In this document: in pieces, positions 1 through 7,958 of the stretch | Layout of the letters: each line of letters opens with the position of its first letter | Numbering within the stretch: position 1 is the first letter of the stretch | Origin: an uncultured Oscillospiraceae bacterium | GTDB taxonomy: Bacteria; Bacillota; Clostridia; Oscillospirales; Oscillospiraceae | NCBI GenBank assembly: GCA_934569195.1 | Contig: CAKTKB010000016.1 | Coordinates: 1-17,927 of the forward strand | Direction of reading: 5' to 3' | DNA: 17,927 bases | The notes under the pieces: model-generated | The model's database searches: none | What the model was told of the DNA's origin: nothing | What the model saw: the letters and a program-made list of their open reading frames with translations, nothing else | Program-made: the position numbers and the translations under genes

Positions 1-20
1 CGGGAAGGAGTGGTTCGCCT

Positions 21-815
21 ATGGATTTTAAGGTTCTTACGGTGGGAGACGTGGTCGGCAAGCCCGGAATGGACCGGATTGCCCGTTCTCTGCGGCGTCT
101 GATCCGCGAAACCGGGGCAAACTTTGTCGTCGTGAACGGAGAAAACGCTAGCGTTGTGGGCATGACGCCCCAGCAGGGGCGCGATATTCTCGATGCCGGT
201 GCGGATGTCGTTACGCTGGGAAACCATGCGTTCCGAAAACAGGAAATTCTCCCCTGGCTGGACGATTGCAGCCGGGTCCTCCGTCCTGCGAACTTTGCCC
301 CCCAGACACCCGGGCGAGGGTGGGGTATTTTTGAAACCGCTTATGCAGACGTGGCCGTTATCAACCTGATCGGCCGCTGTGGGATGGACTACGGTCCGGA
401 CAATCCTTTTTTGCTGGTGGAAAAAATTCTCCCAAAAATCCGCACCCGCCTGATTCTGGTGGAAATACACGCTGAGGCCACCTCGGAAAAGCTTGCCATG
501 GGCTACATGCTCGACGGCCGGGTCAGCGCCGTGTGGGGCACCCACACCCATGTTCCCACCGCAGACGCCGGTCTTCTGCCGAAGGGCACCGGATTTGTAA
601 CGGATCTGGGCATGACCGGCCCGCAGAATTCCGTACTGGGCATTCGCCCGGAGCTTTCTATCGCCAAATTCCGGGGAGACATTCCCGGCCGCTATCAGTG
701 GGCCGAGGGGCCGACGAAGCTGGAGGGCGTATTGTTTACCATTGACACCGGCACCGGTCTTTGCCGCAAAGCAGAAAGGGTGGATATTCGAGATGAAATT
801 CCTGCACAGCGCTGA
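21..815 (+). CDS. ymdB: YmdB-family metallophosphoesterase (2',3'-cyclic nucleotide phosphodiesterase type)
   Basis: The 264-aa length is normal for the YmdB/TIGR00282 family of calcineurin-like phosphodiesterases. Members hydrolyse cyclic nucleotides such as 2',3'-cNMPs and, in Bacillus, affect biofilm and sporulation choices. The expected dinuclear metal ligands are all visible: D10 (VGDVVGKPG), E41-N42 (NGENAS), N68-H69 (LGNHAF), H150 (EIHAEATSEK), and H175 and H177 (GTHTHVPT). The family C-terminal block DLGMTGP is at 195-201. The GNH motif is followed by AF, where I remember TW in most homologues; this is a small local difference. The start at 21 is supported by a GGAAGGAG site about 10 bases upstream. 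In many Firmicutes ymdB follows rny (RNase Y), but that position lies outside the window. The end overlaps the next gene by 23 bases, so the two are probably co-transcribed and translationally coupled. The cytoplasmic location is inferred. Confidence 0.93.
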   Translation: MDFKVLTVGDVVGKPGMDRIARSLRRLIRETGANFVVVNGENASVVGMTPQQGRDILDAGADVVTLGNHAFRKQEILPWLDDCSRVLRPANFAPQTPGRGWGIFETAYADVAVINLIGRCGMDYGPDNPFLLVEKILPKIRTRLILVEIHAEATSEKLAMGYMLDGRVSAVWGTHTHVPTADAGLLPKGTGFVTDLGMTGPQNSVLGIRPELSIAKFRGDIPGRYQWAEGPTKLEGVLFTIDTGTGLCRKAERVDIRDEIPAQR

Positions 816-1863
816 CCTGCATCTGGACAGTCCCTTTGCCTCCCAACCCTCCGAACAGGCGGAGCAGCTCAAGCGTGCGCAATTGCAAATCCCGGGCAGA
901 TTGGCAGAGCTTTGCAGGCAGGAGGCATGCTCCATGCTCCTGCTGTCCGGCGACATCTTCGACGGCCCATACACCCTCCGCACGCTGGACGCCTTACGCG
1001 GCGCATTGGAGGAAATCCGGGTTCCCGTATTTATTTCCCCGGGAAATCATGACTTTTGCTCTGGGGATTCTCCCTGGCAGCGGGAGCTTTGGCCAAAAAA
1101 CGTACACATTTTTAAGCGCAGCAGCATAGACTCCGTCAGCATCCCGGAGCTGGACTGCCGTGTCTACGGCGCGGGCTTTTCCTCCATGGACTGCCCCGGA
1201 CTGCTCAGCGGCTTTCAGGCCAGCTGCCCGGAGCGTTACGCCATCGCCGTCCTGCACGGGGATCCGACCCAGATAGATTCTCCCTATTGCCCCGTCACGG
1301 CCGCTCAGGTAAAGGAATCCCAGCTGGACTATCTGGCCCTGGGCCACATTCACAAGAGCGGCGCATATCGGGCAGGCCGCACGCTGTGTGCCTGGCCCGG
1401 CTGTCCCATGGGCCGGGGCTTCGACGAAACAGGCGTGAAGGGCGCCTTGGTCGTTACACTGGAGGATACGGCGCAGACCCGTTTCGTCCCGCTGGATACC
1501 CCCCGTTTCTTCGACTACACCCTATCCGCCGGGAACGATCCGGCTGCCGCCTTGGCTACCGTCCTTCCGCCGACCCAAAGCCAGAATTTTTACCGTGTTA
1601 CCCTGGTGGGCGAATCGGCGCCCTTCCAAATACCCCAGCTGCTTTCTCACTTTCCGGCGCTGCAAAATCTGCAGATCCTGGACAAGACCGTTCCGCCTGT
1701 AGACCCCTGGAGCCGCACCGGAGAGGACAGTCTGGAGGGTATGCTCTTCCGCATCCTGCAGGACTCCCTTGCGGGGCAGGATATCGCCATGCAGCAGAAA
1801 ATTACCCTTGCCGCAAAGATTTCCCGGCAAATTCTCGACGGTCAGGAGGTTGATTTGTCATGA
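793..1863 (+). CDS. yhaO: YhaO/SbcD-like DNA repair metallophosphoesterase (exonuclease subunit)
   Basis: The 356-aa protein has the Mre11/SbcD-type calcineurin-like fold: SADLHLD (D8, H10), GDIFDG (D54), GNHD (N85, H86), HGD (H155) and GHIHK (H185, H187). These are the ligands for two Mn ions and the general acid used in DNA end cleavage. Family knowledge places it as the nuclease partner of the next gene's ATPase, as in the YhaO/YhaN and SbcD/SbcC pairs. The C-terminal part, from about residue 225, should be the capping and ATPase-docking region. An in-frame ATG at 742 exists, but it would add 17 residues that match nothing before MKFLHSADLH. The ATG at 793 gives the usual family N-terminus and has AAAGGGTGG 9 bases upstream. 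It overlaps the end of ymdB by 23 bases and shares an ATGA overlap with the following gene. The gene symbol is assigned by family similarity and synteny. Confidence 0.9.
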   Translation: MKFLHSADLHLDSPFASQPSEQAEQLKRAQLQIPGRLAELCRQEACSMLLLSGDIFDGPYTLRTLDALRGALEEIRVPVFISPGNHDFCSGDSPWQRELWPKNVHIFKRSSIDSVSIPELDCRVYGAGFSSMDCPGLLSGFQASCPERYAIAVLHGDPTQIDSPYCPVTAAQVKESQLDYLALGHIHKSGAYRAGRTLCAWPGCPMGRGFDETGVKGALVVTLEDTAQTRFVPLDTPRFFDYTLSAGNDPAAALATVLPPTQSQNFYRVTLVGESAPFQIPQLLSHFPALQNLQILDKTVPPVDPWSRTGEDSLEGMLFRILQDSLAGQDIAMQQKITLAAKISRQILDGQEVDLS

Positions 1864-4004
1864 TCCTTTACGCCATGACGGCGACCTTCGGCAAGCTGGA
1901 ACACCAGACGCTTTCCCTGCGGCCCGGTCTGAACATACTGCAGGCCCCTAACGAATGGGGGAAGAGCACCTGGTGCGCGTTTCTCACTGCCATGCTCTAC
2001 GGTCTGGAAACCCGGGCAAAATCCACCAAAACCGCTCTGGCGGATAAGGAAAAATATGCCCCCTGGTCCGGTCATCCCATGGAGGGACGCATAGAGCTGA
2101 ACTGGAACGGCCGGGACATCACCATTGAGCGGCGCACGGTCGGCCGAACCCCGCTGGGCCGCTTCCGCGCCTTTGAAACGCAGACAGGGATGGATGTTCC
2201 CGAGCTGGACGGCAGCAACTGCGGCCAAATGCTTCTGGGCATCGAGCGAAGCGTATTTGTGCGAAGCTGCTTCATCCGTCAGGCCGACCTGCCGGTCACG
2301 CAGGATGAAAATCTGCGTCACCGGCTCAACGCCCTGGTAACCACCGGCGACGACAGCGGCACGGCCGAGCAGCTCAGCAAGAAGCTGCGGGACCTGAAGA
2401 ACCAGTGCCGCAGCAGACAGCGCGGTCTGCTGCCCCAGGCCGAGGAGGAGCTGCGCCGCCTGGAAGAGACGATGGGCAAGCTGCTGGCCCTGAACGCGGA
2501 GCAGAAAAGGATTCAAATCCGGCTTCAGGAGCTGAGTGACCGCAGCGACGCATTGGCAAATCATCAGGCTGCCCTCTCCTACGCTCGCTTCCAGGCGGAT
2601 ACCGCGCGCATTCAGCAGGCGGAATCCGAGCTGCACCATGCCCGCCAGCAGGAGGAGGCCCTGGAATTCTCCTGCCGGGACATTCCATCCGAAGAGGATG
2701 CCGAGAAGCAGGTTGCGCTGCTGAGCAAACTGTACGCCCAGCAGCAGGCCCTCAGCTCCCAGAGCCGTTCCCTTCCGCCCATGCCCCAAAAGCCGGACAC
2801 TCCCGCGCCGTTTCTGAATATTCCCCCCGAGAAGGCACCCGAAAAAGCGGAGGCCGACCGTGCGCGCAGTCTCTGGCTGTCCCGCCGGATTCGTCAAAAG
2901 CTTCTGCTTCCCTGGGCGCTGACCCTGATCCTTTTGCTGGCCGGAGCCGGTATGGCGGCAGCGAAGCTGCCCGGCGCCATGCAGGCTCTCATCGGCGGTG
3001 CCGGAATGGGCATCGTAGCGTTGGTGCTTCAGCTGGTTCACAATCGGAGGGTTGCCGTCTGCCGTAAGGAGCTGTCCGCTCTTGTGCAGGATTACGGCTC
3101 CGTCCCCTCCCAGGACTGGCCTGCCGTCGCTCAGGATTATATGCGCCGCTCGGCCGACTATCAGCGCACCTGCACTCAGCAGGCTGCCGTTGAAAAGGAC
3201 CTGGAGCAGCGGACTGCCGCGCTGGATGCAGAGGCCGAAAAAATAACCGGTGGGCAGGCGCTTTCCGCCTACCTTGGGCAGTGGCAGCAGGTCCTGCAAG
3301 CCTGGCAGTCCTGCCGGGAAACCCGTCAGAACCGCATTCGCCTGGAAAACCAGGTCGCGCAGCTTTCCGCCGTCGTCCGCGCCGTCCCCGCCCCGCAGCT
3401 TGCCGACACCCTGACGCTCAGCGAGGAGGAAACCCAGCGCATGCTTCAGGAATGTACCGCTCAGCGTCAGCAGTATCAGCTTTTGCTGGGCCAATGCCAG
3501 GGAAAAATGGAAGCCCTCGGAGACCCGGCTTCCCTGAGCAAGCAAATTGAGACGCTGAAGGGCCGCATTGCCCATCTGGAGCAAATCTATGACGCCACGG
3601 AAATTGCCCAGCAGGCTCTCACGCAGGCCACCACGGAATTGCAGCGCCGGTTTTCCCCCCGCATTTCTTCCCGCGCGCAGGCTCTGTTCCGGGAGCTGAC
3701 CGGCGGCCGATATCAGCAGATACGCTTGGGAGAGGACCTTTCTCTCAGCGCAGCCGCGCAGGAAGAAGGAACCCTGCATTCTATTTTGTGGCGCAGCGAC
3801 GGAACGGCCGACCAGCTCTATCTGGCCCTGCGTCTGGCTGTCTGCGAGGCTCTGGCCCCTGATGCGCCGCTGATCCTGGACGATGCGCTGATTCGCTTTG
3901 ACGATGCCCGTCTCGCTTCCGCCATGACCATTTTGCAGCAGGAAGCCCGCAGCCGTCAGGTGCTGCTCTTCACCTGCCAGGGGCGGGAAAGCAAATCCGT
4001 CTGA
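1860..4004 (+). CDS. yhaN: YhaN/SbcC-like AAA ATPase with long coiled coils and a transmembrane hairpin
   Basis: The 714-aa protein has the SMC/Rad50 layout. The N-terminal Walker A is APNEWGKST (residues 29-37), with Ala in place of the usual first Gly. Q/E/A/R-rich coiled-coil stretches run at about 150-310 and 410-600. At the C-terminus there is a signature-like GTADQLYLALRLA (about 651-663) and a Walker B LILDD (about 673-677). Between the coils, about 349-396, lie two hydrophobic segments that look like a membrane hairpin; as I remember, YhaN homologues have one here, in the place where Rad50 has a zinc hook. The likely role is to gate and position the YhaO nuclease on DNA ends, probably at the membrane. 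Its start codon overlaps the yhaO stop (ATGA), and an AGGAGGT site at 1844-1850 gives 9-base spacing. It is the last gene before the terminator at 4044-4075. Confidence 0.88.
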   Translation: MILYAMTATFGKLEHQTLSLRPGLNILQAPNEWGKSTWCAFLTAMLYGLETRAKSTKTALADKEKYAPWSGHPMEGRIELNWNGRDITIERRTVGRTPLGRFRAFETQTGMDVPELDGSNCGQMLLGIERSVFVRSCFIRQADLPVTQDENLRHRLNALVTTGDDSGTAEQLSKKLRDLKNQCRSRQRGLLPQAEEELRRLEETMGKLLALNAEQKRIQIRLQELSDRSDALANHQAALSYARFQADTARIQQAESELHHARQQEEALEFSCRDIPSEEDAEKQVALLSKLYAQQQALSSQSRSLPPMPQKPDTPAPFLNIPPEKAPEKAEADRARSLWLSRRIRQKLLLPWALTLILLLAGAGMAAAKLPGAMQALIGGAGMGIVALVLQLVHNRRVAVCRKELSALVQDYGSVPSQDWPAVAQDYMRRSADYQRTCTQQAAVEKDLEQRTAALDAEAEKITGGQALSAYLGQWQQVLQAWQSCRETRQNRIRLENQVAQLSAVVRAVPAPQLADTLTLSEEETQRMLQECTAQRQQYQLLLGQCQGKMEALGDPASLSKQIETLKGRIAHLEQIYDATEIAQQALTQATTELQRRFSPRISSRAQALFRELTGGRYQQIRLGEDLSLSAAAQEEGTLHSILWRSDGTADQLYLALRLAVCEALAPDAPLILDDALIRFDDARLASAMTILQQEARSRQVLLFTCQGRESKSV

Positions 4005-4043
4005 CATGCCTCCGGCGCAAAGCCTCCCTCAATTTTCAAGAAT

Positions 4044-4075
4044 ACCCCCAATGCCATGTCACCGGCATTGGGGGT
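4044..4075. terminator. Bidirectional terminator hairpin between convergent operons
   Basis: A perfect 12-bp inverted repeat (ACCCCCAATGCC and GGCATTGGGGGT) with an 8-base loop lies in the 95-bp gap between the yhaN-like gene on the plus strand and the ZIP gene on the minus strand. The plus side is followed by T-rich sequence (CAGATTTTCCTTCTT) and the minus side by ATTCTTG. Neither is a strong U tract, so its use in both directions is an inference from the convergent gene layout. Confidence 0.65.
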
Positions 4076-4099
4076 CAGATTTTCCTTCTTATACTGCGC

Positions 4100-4876
4100 T
4101 CATCCCAGCGCCACATCCAGAACCATCATCACGCTGAAGCCCACCGCGAAAAAAACGGTTCCGATATTGGAATGCTCTCCTTGTGACATTTCGGGAATCA
4201 ACTCCTCAACCACCACATAGAGCATGGCGCCTGCCGCAAAGCTGAGAAGGTATGGCAGTCCCGGAATGATGTAGCGGGCCGCCAGAATGGTCAGGACCGC
4301 ACTGATCGGCTCCACCACGCCGGACAGCACGCCGCCGCCGAAGGCCCTGGTCTTTCCGACCCCTTCCGCCCGCAGCGGCATGGAAATAATAGCCCCCTCC
4401 GGAAAATTCTGGATGGCAATTCCCACGGACAGCGCCAATGCCCCTGCCGCTGTAATGCCTGTACTGCCGGACAGGTATCCGGCATATACCACGCCCACAG
4501 CCATGCCCTCCGGGATGTTGTGCAGCGTAACCGCCAGAACCATCATCGTCGTGCGCTGCAATCGGCTCTTCGGTCCCTCGGCCTGCCCGCTTTGGGGATG
4601 GAGGTGGGGAATCAAGTGATCGAGCACCAGCAAAAACAGAATCCCCAGCCAGAAGCCCACAGCCGCCGGTACAAACGCAAACCGCCCCATTCGCTCCGAC
4701 TGCTCAATGGCCGGGATAAGCAGACTCCATACGGAGGCCGCCACCATCACACCGGCGGCAAACCCCGTCAAGGCCCGCTGCACCGTGTCGCGCAGGACGT
4801 CCTTCATAAAAAACACGCATGCAGCGCCCAGGGTCGTCCCCAGGAACGGAATCAAAATGCCGTAAAAAGTTTCCAT
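4100..4876 (-). CDS. ZIP-family metal transporter (GufA/ZupT-like)
   Basis: The 258-aa protein is mostly hydrophobic, with about eight membrane segments, as expected for bacterial ZIP permeases. These bring Zn(II) and often Fe(II) or Mn(II) into the cytoplasm. The two signature helices that form the binuclear metal site are clear: HNIPEGMAVG in TM4 (H119, N120, E123) and QNFPEGAIIS in TM5 (N157, E160). The loop between TM3 and TM4 holds DHLIPHLHPQ, a short His-rich metal-sensing or binding loop. The C-terminal part carries VVEELIPE, also typical. It is the second gene after the methyltransferase, with a 36-bp gap and no terminator or clear promoter between them, so it is probably expressed from the promoter at 5820-5848. 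The ribosome binding site is modest (AGAAAGAGG about 13 bases upstream), which fits translation that depends on the upstream gene. The true metal cannot be told from sequence. Confidence 0.9.
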   Translation of the reverse strand: METFYGILIPFLGTTLGAACVFFMKDVLRDTVQRALTGFAAGVMVAASVWSLLIPAIEQSERMGRFAFVPAAVGFWLGILFLLVLDHLIPHLHPQSGQAEGPKSRLQRTTMMVLAVTLHNIPEGMAVGVVYAGYLSGSTGITAAGALALSVGIAIQNFPEGAIISMPLRAEGVGKTRAFGGGVLSGVVEPISAVLTILAARYIIPGLPYLLSFAAGAMLYVVVEELIPEMSQGEHSNIGTVFFAVGFSVMMVLDVALG

Positions 4877-4912
4877 ATGTATCTTGTGCCTCTTTCTCCG
4901 CCGCTCCCCGCC

Positions 4913-5746
4913 TTACGTGAACGAAAGGCGGATGATTTGCATCTTCATGAACCGGTCTCCAACCCGCGCCAGGAACCGGAAAAAGGCCGGAACAGACGGA
5001 TCCCGCAAATCCGAATATCCGAGCATATATCCCCGGCTGGAGACGCGGAGCCGGTCATCCCAGGCCGACAGCTCCTTTACCCCATCGGAAACGGCAAAAT
5101 ACGCCCCCACATTCTGAATCTCTGCGGTGCGTATCCACGTCCTGAGCATCAGCTTGACCGCCTTCTTGCAGGCCGCGTCAAAGACCAGCCTGGCTCCCGG
5201 AAAGGCCCCGGCCATGGCCTGCACCAGACGTTTTACCTGCTCCGTAAGGAAGTAATAAAACACACCGGCGGCAAAAAATACCGCGCCGCCGGAGGCGTCA
5301 ATTTTATCAAACCAGGCCGTATCGTTGATGTCACAAGCAATGTTTTCTTCCCTGTCCCCTGCCGGGAGCAGCGCGTTGCGCACGGCGATCACGTCCGGCA
5401 GGTCCAGGTTGTAAATTTTACAGGAACCGTTGTCGCAGCTCCGGCCTGTATTGTCCAGCCCGCAGCCCAGATTCACCACCGCAGCCTGGGGATGATCCTT
5501 CAAATAGTCCCGCACCTCCCAGGCTAGGTCGTTCTGGCGCATGGCGACCTCCAGGAAGCCAAACTGCTGCATAGGGCTGTTGGCTCCGGCAGCCAGGGCC
5601 GAAAAATCATAGGAAATTTCATTCATCAGCCGGATAGCCGTCTCATCCCGGTATAGATTGGGAAATCGCTCTGAGCAAACCTTCCGCCCATACAGGGGAA
5701 TGACCAGCGTCTCCTGAACCGTATTTTTCTCAATTTTGTATTGCAT
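4913..5746 (-). CDS. Class I SAM-dependent methyltransferase, LCM/TcmP-like family
   Basis: The 277-aa protein has the SAM-binding glycine motif VVNLGCGLDNTG (90-101), an acidic residue at the end of strand 2 (NLDLPD, 113-118), a CDINDTAWFD block (138-147) for the adenine side, and a strand-4 motif AVFFAAGVFYYF (155-166). This combination is typical of the leucine carboxyl methyltransferase/TcmP family (PF04072-like), which includes O-methyltransferases acting on carboxyl or hydroxyl groups of small molecules or peptides. The substrate is unknown. Translation starts at the ATG ending at 5746 with a strong GGAGGG 6 bases upstream. It is the first gene of a two-gene unit with the ZIP transporter and has its own near-consensus promoter with a palindrome at the transcription start. 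No biosynthetic neighbours point to a pathway; a link to metal handling is suggested only by the operon. Confidence 0.82.
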   Translation of the reverse strand: MQYKIEKNTVQETLVIPLYGRKVCSERFPNLYRDETAIRLMNEISYDFSALAAGANSPMQQFGFLEVAMRQNDLAWEVRDYLKDHPQAAVVNLGCGLDNTGRSCDNGSCKIYNLDLPDVIAVRNALLPAGDREENIACDINDTAWFDKIDASGGAVFFAAGVFYYFLTEQVKRLVQAMAGAFPGARLVFDAACKKAVKLMLRTWIRTAEIQNVGAYFAVSDGVKELSAWDDRLRVSSRGYMLGYSDLRDPSVPAFFRFLARVGDRFMKMQIIRLSFT

Positions 5747-5797
5747 ACATGGCCCTCCATGTGCCCGCTCTCCCGGGCCGTCTGTCTCTCTTTTTAA

Positions 5798-5811
5798 TTA
5801 GCATATGCTAA
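5798..5811. promoter_or_regulatory. Perfect 14-bp palindrome, probable repressor operator of the methyltransferase-ZIP operon
   Basis: TTAGCATATGCTAA is an exact palindrome placed 9 bases beyond the -10 box of the predicted minus-strand promoter, so it would cover roughly +2 to +15. A repressor bound there would block initiation or promoter escape. The TTAGC/GCTAA arms resemble operators of MarR-type and of DtxR/MntR-type regulators in general form. The regulator is not encoded in this window, so the family is a guess. Confidence 0.6.
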
Positions 5812-5819
5812 CCAAGTGC

Positions 5820-5848
5820 ATTGTATCAACCTAAGGGAGAATTGTCAA
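5820..5848 (-). promoter_or_regulatory. Sigma-A type promoter of the methyltransferase-ZIP operon
   Basis: On the minus strand a consensus -35 TTGACA (5848-5843) is followed by exactly 17 bases and a -10 TACAAT (5825-5820), five of six matching TATAAT. The predicted start of transcription is near 5813, giving a leader of about 67 bases before the ATG ending at 5746. This is the best promoter in the window and suggests a strong promoter that is held down by the adjacent palindrome. Confidence 0.85.
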
Positions 5849-5888
5849 GAAGGGACACTTCCGTGGCCGGACATTCTTTTCCATACAC

Positions 5889-5939
5889 AAAAAGGCTCCG
5901 CCTGCCGGCCGCACAAATCCTGCAGCCTGCAAGCGGAGC
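5889..5939 (-). terminator. Intrinsic terminator of htpG
   Basis: Read on the minus strand, GCTCCGCTTGC pairs with GCAGGCGGAGC (11 bp with one G-T pair) around a 23-base loop that can itself fold. It is followed by C and then TTTTT. It lies about 90 bases after the htpG stop and before the methyltransferase promoter, so it separates the two transcription units. The rest of the 5747-6031 gap holds only the promoter and palindrome described separately and no gene. Confidence 0.7.
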
Positions 5940-6031
5940 GTATACGTTTTGGGAATGTTCTCAAGCCTCAGCCGTCAGCGGTGCGCCTTTCCGCCCCCGC
6001 TGCCGCAAGTCATGAAAGCCTCTGCCTTTTA

Positions 6032-7936
6032 TTACTTCATCAGCTTGCAGACCAGCGCCGTGTAAGCCGCCGGATCCTCCAGAGGAAGCTCCGCAAGCAG
6101 CAGCGCCTGACCGCACAGCAGGCGGGCATAATCTCTGGCCTTCTCCGGGTCCTCCGTAACCGCCTGCTCCATAGCCTTGACCGCCGGGTGCTCCGGATTC
6201 AGCTCCAAAATACGGCCCACACTGTAGGCGTACTCCGGATTGGCCCGCTTCATATATTTCTCCATTTCAAAGCTCATTCCGGCATCCGGCGTCATGCAGG
6301 CAGGATGGTCCGCCAGGTTGGCGGAAAGCCGCACGTCCTTGACCTGATCGCCCAGAGTTTCCTTCACAAAGCTCAGCACGTCCTTCAGGTCCTCCGCCTT
6401 GGCGTCCAGGTCCTTCTTCTCCTCCTCCGTCTGGAGGCCCAAATCCTCGGAGGTCACATTGCAGAAGGATTTTTCCTCATAGCGCATCAGCGTCTGCGGG
6501 ACGAATTCATCCACATCCTCCGTAAACAGCAGCACATCGTATCCGCGGCCCAGCAGCATCTGCACCTGGGGCAGCTTAGCCAGACGGTCCCGGTTTTCAC
6601 CGGGTGCGAAATAGATCTTCTCCTGTCCCTCCGCCATAGCCTGCGTATATTCCTTCAGGGTAACAAGCTTCGACTCCTTGGCCGACCAGAACAGCAACAG
6701 ATCCTGACAGGCATCCTTGTGTGCGCCGTAGTCCGCCACAGCGCCAAACTTCAGCTGGCGGCCGAATACGGCGTAGAAAGTTTCATACTTCTCCCGTTCC
6801 TGCGTCAGCATTTCCGTAAGCTCCGCCTTGATCTTCTTTTCGATGTTGCGGGCGATAATCGTCAGCTGACGGTTGTGCTGGAGCATCTCACGACTGATGT
6901 TCAAAGACAGGTCCTGAGAATCCACAACGCCCCGGACAAAACGGAAATGCTCCGGCAGCAGCTCCTCGCAGTTCTCCATAATCAAAACGCCGGAGGAATA
7001 CAGCTGCAGGCCGCGCTTATAGTCCTTGGTATAGAAATCAAACGGAGCCTTTCCGGGGATATAGAGCAAAGCGCGGAAGGAAACGCTGCCCTCTGCATTC
7101 ATCGTGATCGTCCGCAGAGGCTTGTTGTAATCAAAGAATTTCTCCCGATAGAACGCGTCGTACTCCTCCTGCGTCACGTCCTTAGCGGCGCGCTGCCAGA
7201 TGGGAATCATGGAATTGAGGGTATCCGTCTCGGTATACTCCTCATACTCCGGCTCCTTGCCCTCCTTAGCCTCCTCCTCGGACTGCTCCACGGGCCGGGA
7301 CTTCGTGACCTCCATGCGGATGGGATAGCGAATGTAGTCCGAATACTTCCGAACCAGGCTGCGCAGCTCATACTCCTCCAGGAAGCGGCTGTACTTTTCG
7401 TCCTCCGAATCCTCCTTGAGCGTCATGATGACATCGGTACCGGCGCAGTCCCGCTCTGCCGGCTCGATGGTATACCCGTCCGCCCCGTCAGAGGTCCACT
7501 TCCACGCCTGCTCCTGTCCATACTTCCGGGATACCACCGTAACAGAGGAGGCGACCATGAACGCAGAATAGAAGCCCACGCCGAACTGGCCGATGATGTC
7601 AATGTCCTCCTGCTTTTCCATAGCCTGCTTAAAGCCGAGAGAGCCGGACTTGCAGATCGTACCCAGGTTATCCTCCATCTCCTCCCGGCTCATGCCGATG
7701 CCGTTATCCGAAACCGTAAGGGTTCGGTTCTCCGGATCCCGGACCAGGGTAATGGCCAGATCGGAACGGGACACACCAACCTTGTCGTCCGTCAGCGCCG
7801 TATAGGCCAGCTTATCCAGCGCATCCGACGCGTTGGAAATGATTTCCCGGAGAAAAATCTCCTGGTGCGTATAAATAGAATGAATCATCAGGTCCAGCAG
7901 ACGCTGAGACTCTGCTCGAAACTGTTTCTTTTCCAT
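6032..7936 (-). CDS. htpG: HtpG, bacterial Hsp90 molecular chaperone
   Basis: The 634-aa length matches bacterial HtpG (about 620-640). The GHKL ATPase domain is intact: EIISNASDALDKL (31-43, with E31 as catalytic base and N35), SDNGIGMS (76-83, with D77 as adenine contact), and IIGQFGVGFYSAFMV (114-128, ATP lid end). The middle domain contains SQDLSLNISREML (nucleotides about 6892-6924), which includes the conserved catalytic-loop Arg. The C-terminal dimerisation domain is present, and there is no eukaryotic MEEVD tail, as expected for bacteria. It works as an ATP-driven homodimer in the cytosol, remodelling client proteins under stress. Start choice: ATG at 7936 with GGAGG 12 bases upstream. 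It is transcribed alone, from a promoter overlapped by a CIRCE operator, so HrcA repression and heat induction are expected. Nothing is odd in the coding sequence. Confidence 0.97.
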   Translation of the reverse strand: MEKKQFRAESQRLLDLMIHSIYTHQEIFLREIISNASDALDKLAYTALTDDKVGVSRSDLAITLVRDPENRTLTVSDNGIGMSREEMEDNLGTICKSGSLGFKQAMEKQEDIDIIGQFGVGFYSAFMVASSVTVVSRKYGQEQAWKWTSDGADGYTIEPAERDCAGTDVIMTLKEDSEDEKYSRFLEEYELRSLVRKYSDYIRYPIRMEVTKSRPVEQSEEEAKEGKEPEYEEYTETDTLNSMIPIWQRAAKDVTQEEYDAFYREKFFDYNKPLRTITMNAEGSVSFRALLYIPGKAPFDFYTKDYKRGLQLYSSGVLIMENCEELLPEHFRFVRGVVDSQDLSLNISREMLQHNRQLTIIARNIEKKIKAELTEMLTQEREKYETFYAVFGRQLKFGAVADYGAHKDACQDLLLFWSAKESKLVTLKEYTQAMAEGQEKIYFAPGENRDRLAKLPQVQMLLGRGYDVLLFTEDVDEFVPQTLMRYEEKSFCNVTSEDLGLQTEEEKKDLDAKAEDLKDVLSFVKETLGDQVKDVRLSANLADHPACMTPDAGMSFEMEKYMKRANPEYAYSVGRILELNPEHPAVKAMEQAVTEDPEKARDYARLLCGQALLLAELPLEDPAAYTALVCKLMK

Positions 7937-7958
7937 GACTTTTCACATCCTCCAAGTT

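Noticed and set aside
742..792. Upstream ATG that would extend the YhaO-like protein by 17 residues
   Set aside because: The extension has no family match, while the ATG at 793 gives the standard MKFLHSADLH start with a suitable ribosome binding site.
1842..4007. 721-codon open frame antisense to the yhaN-like gene
   Set aside because: Low-complexity Leu/Gly/Gln-rich product with no recognisable motif, fully opposite a well-supported gene; an artefact of GC-rich codon use.
4520..5527. 335-codon plus-strand frame across the ZIP and methyltransferase genes
   Set aside because: Arg/His/Pro-rich sequence spanning two genes with clear motifs on the other strand and the gap between them; no ribosome binding site.
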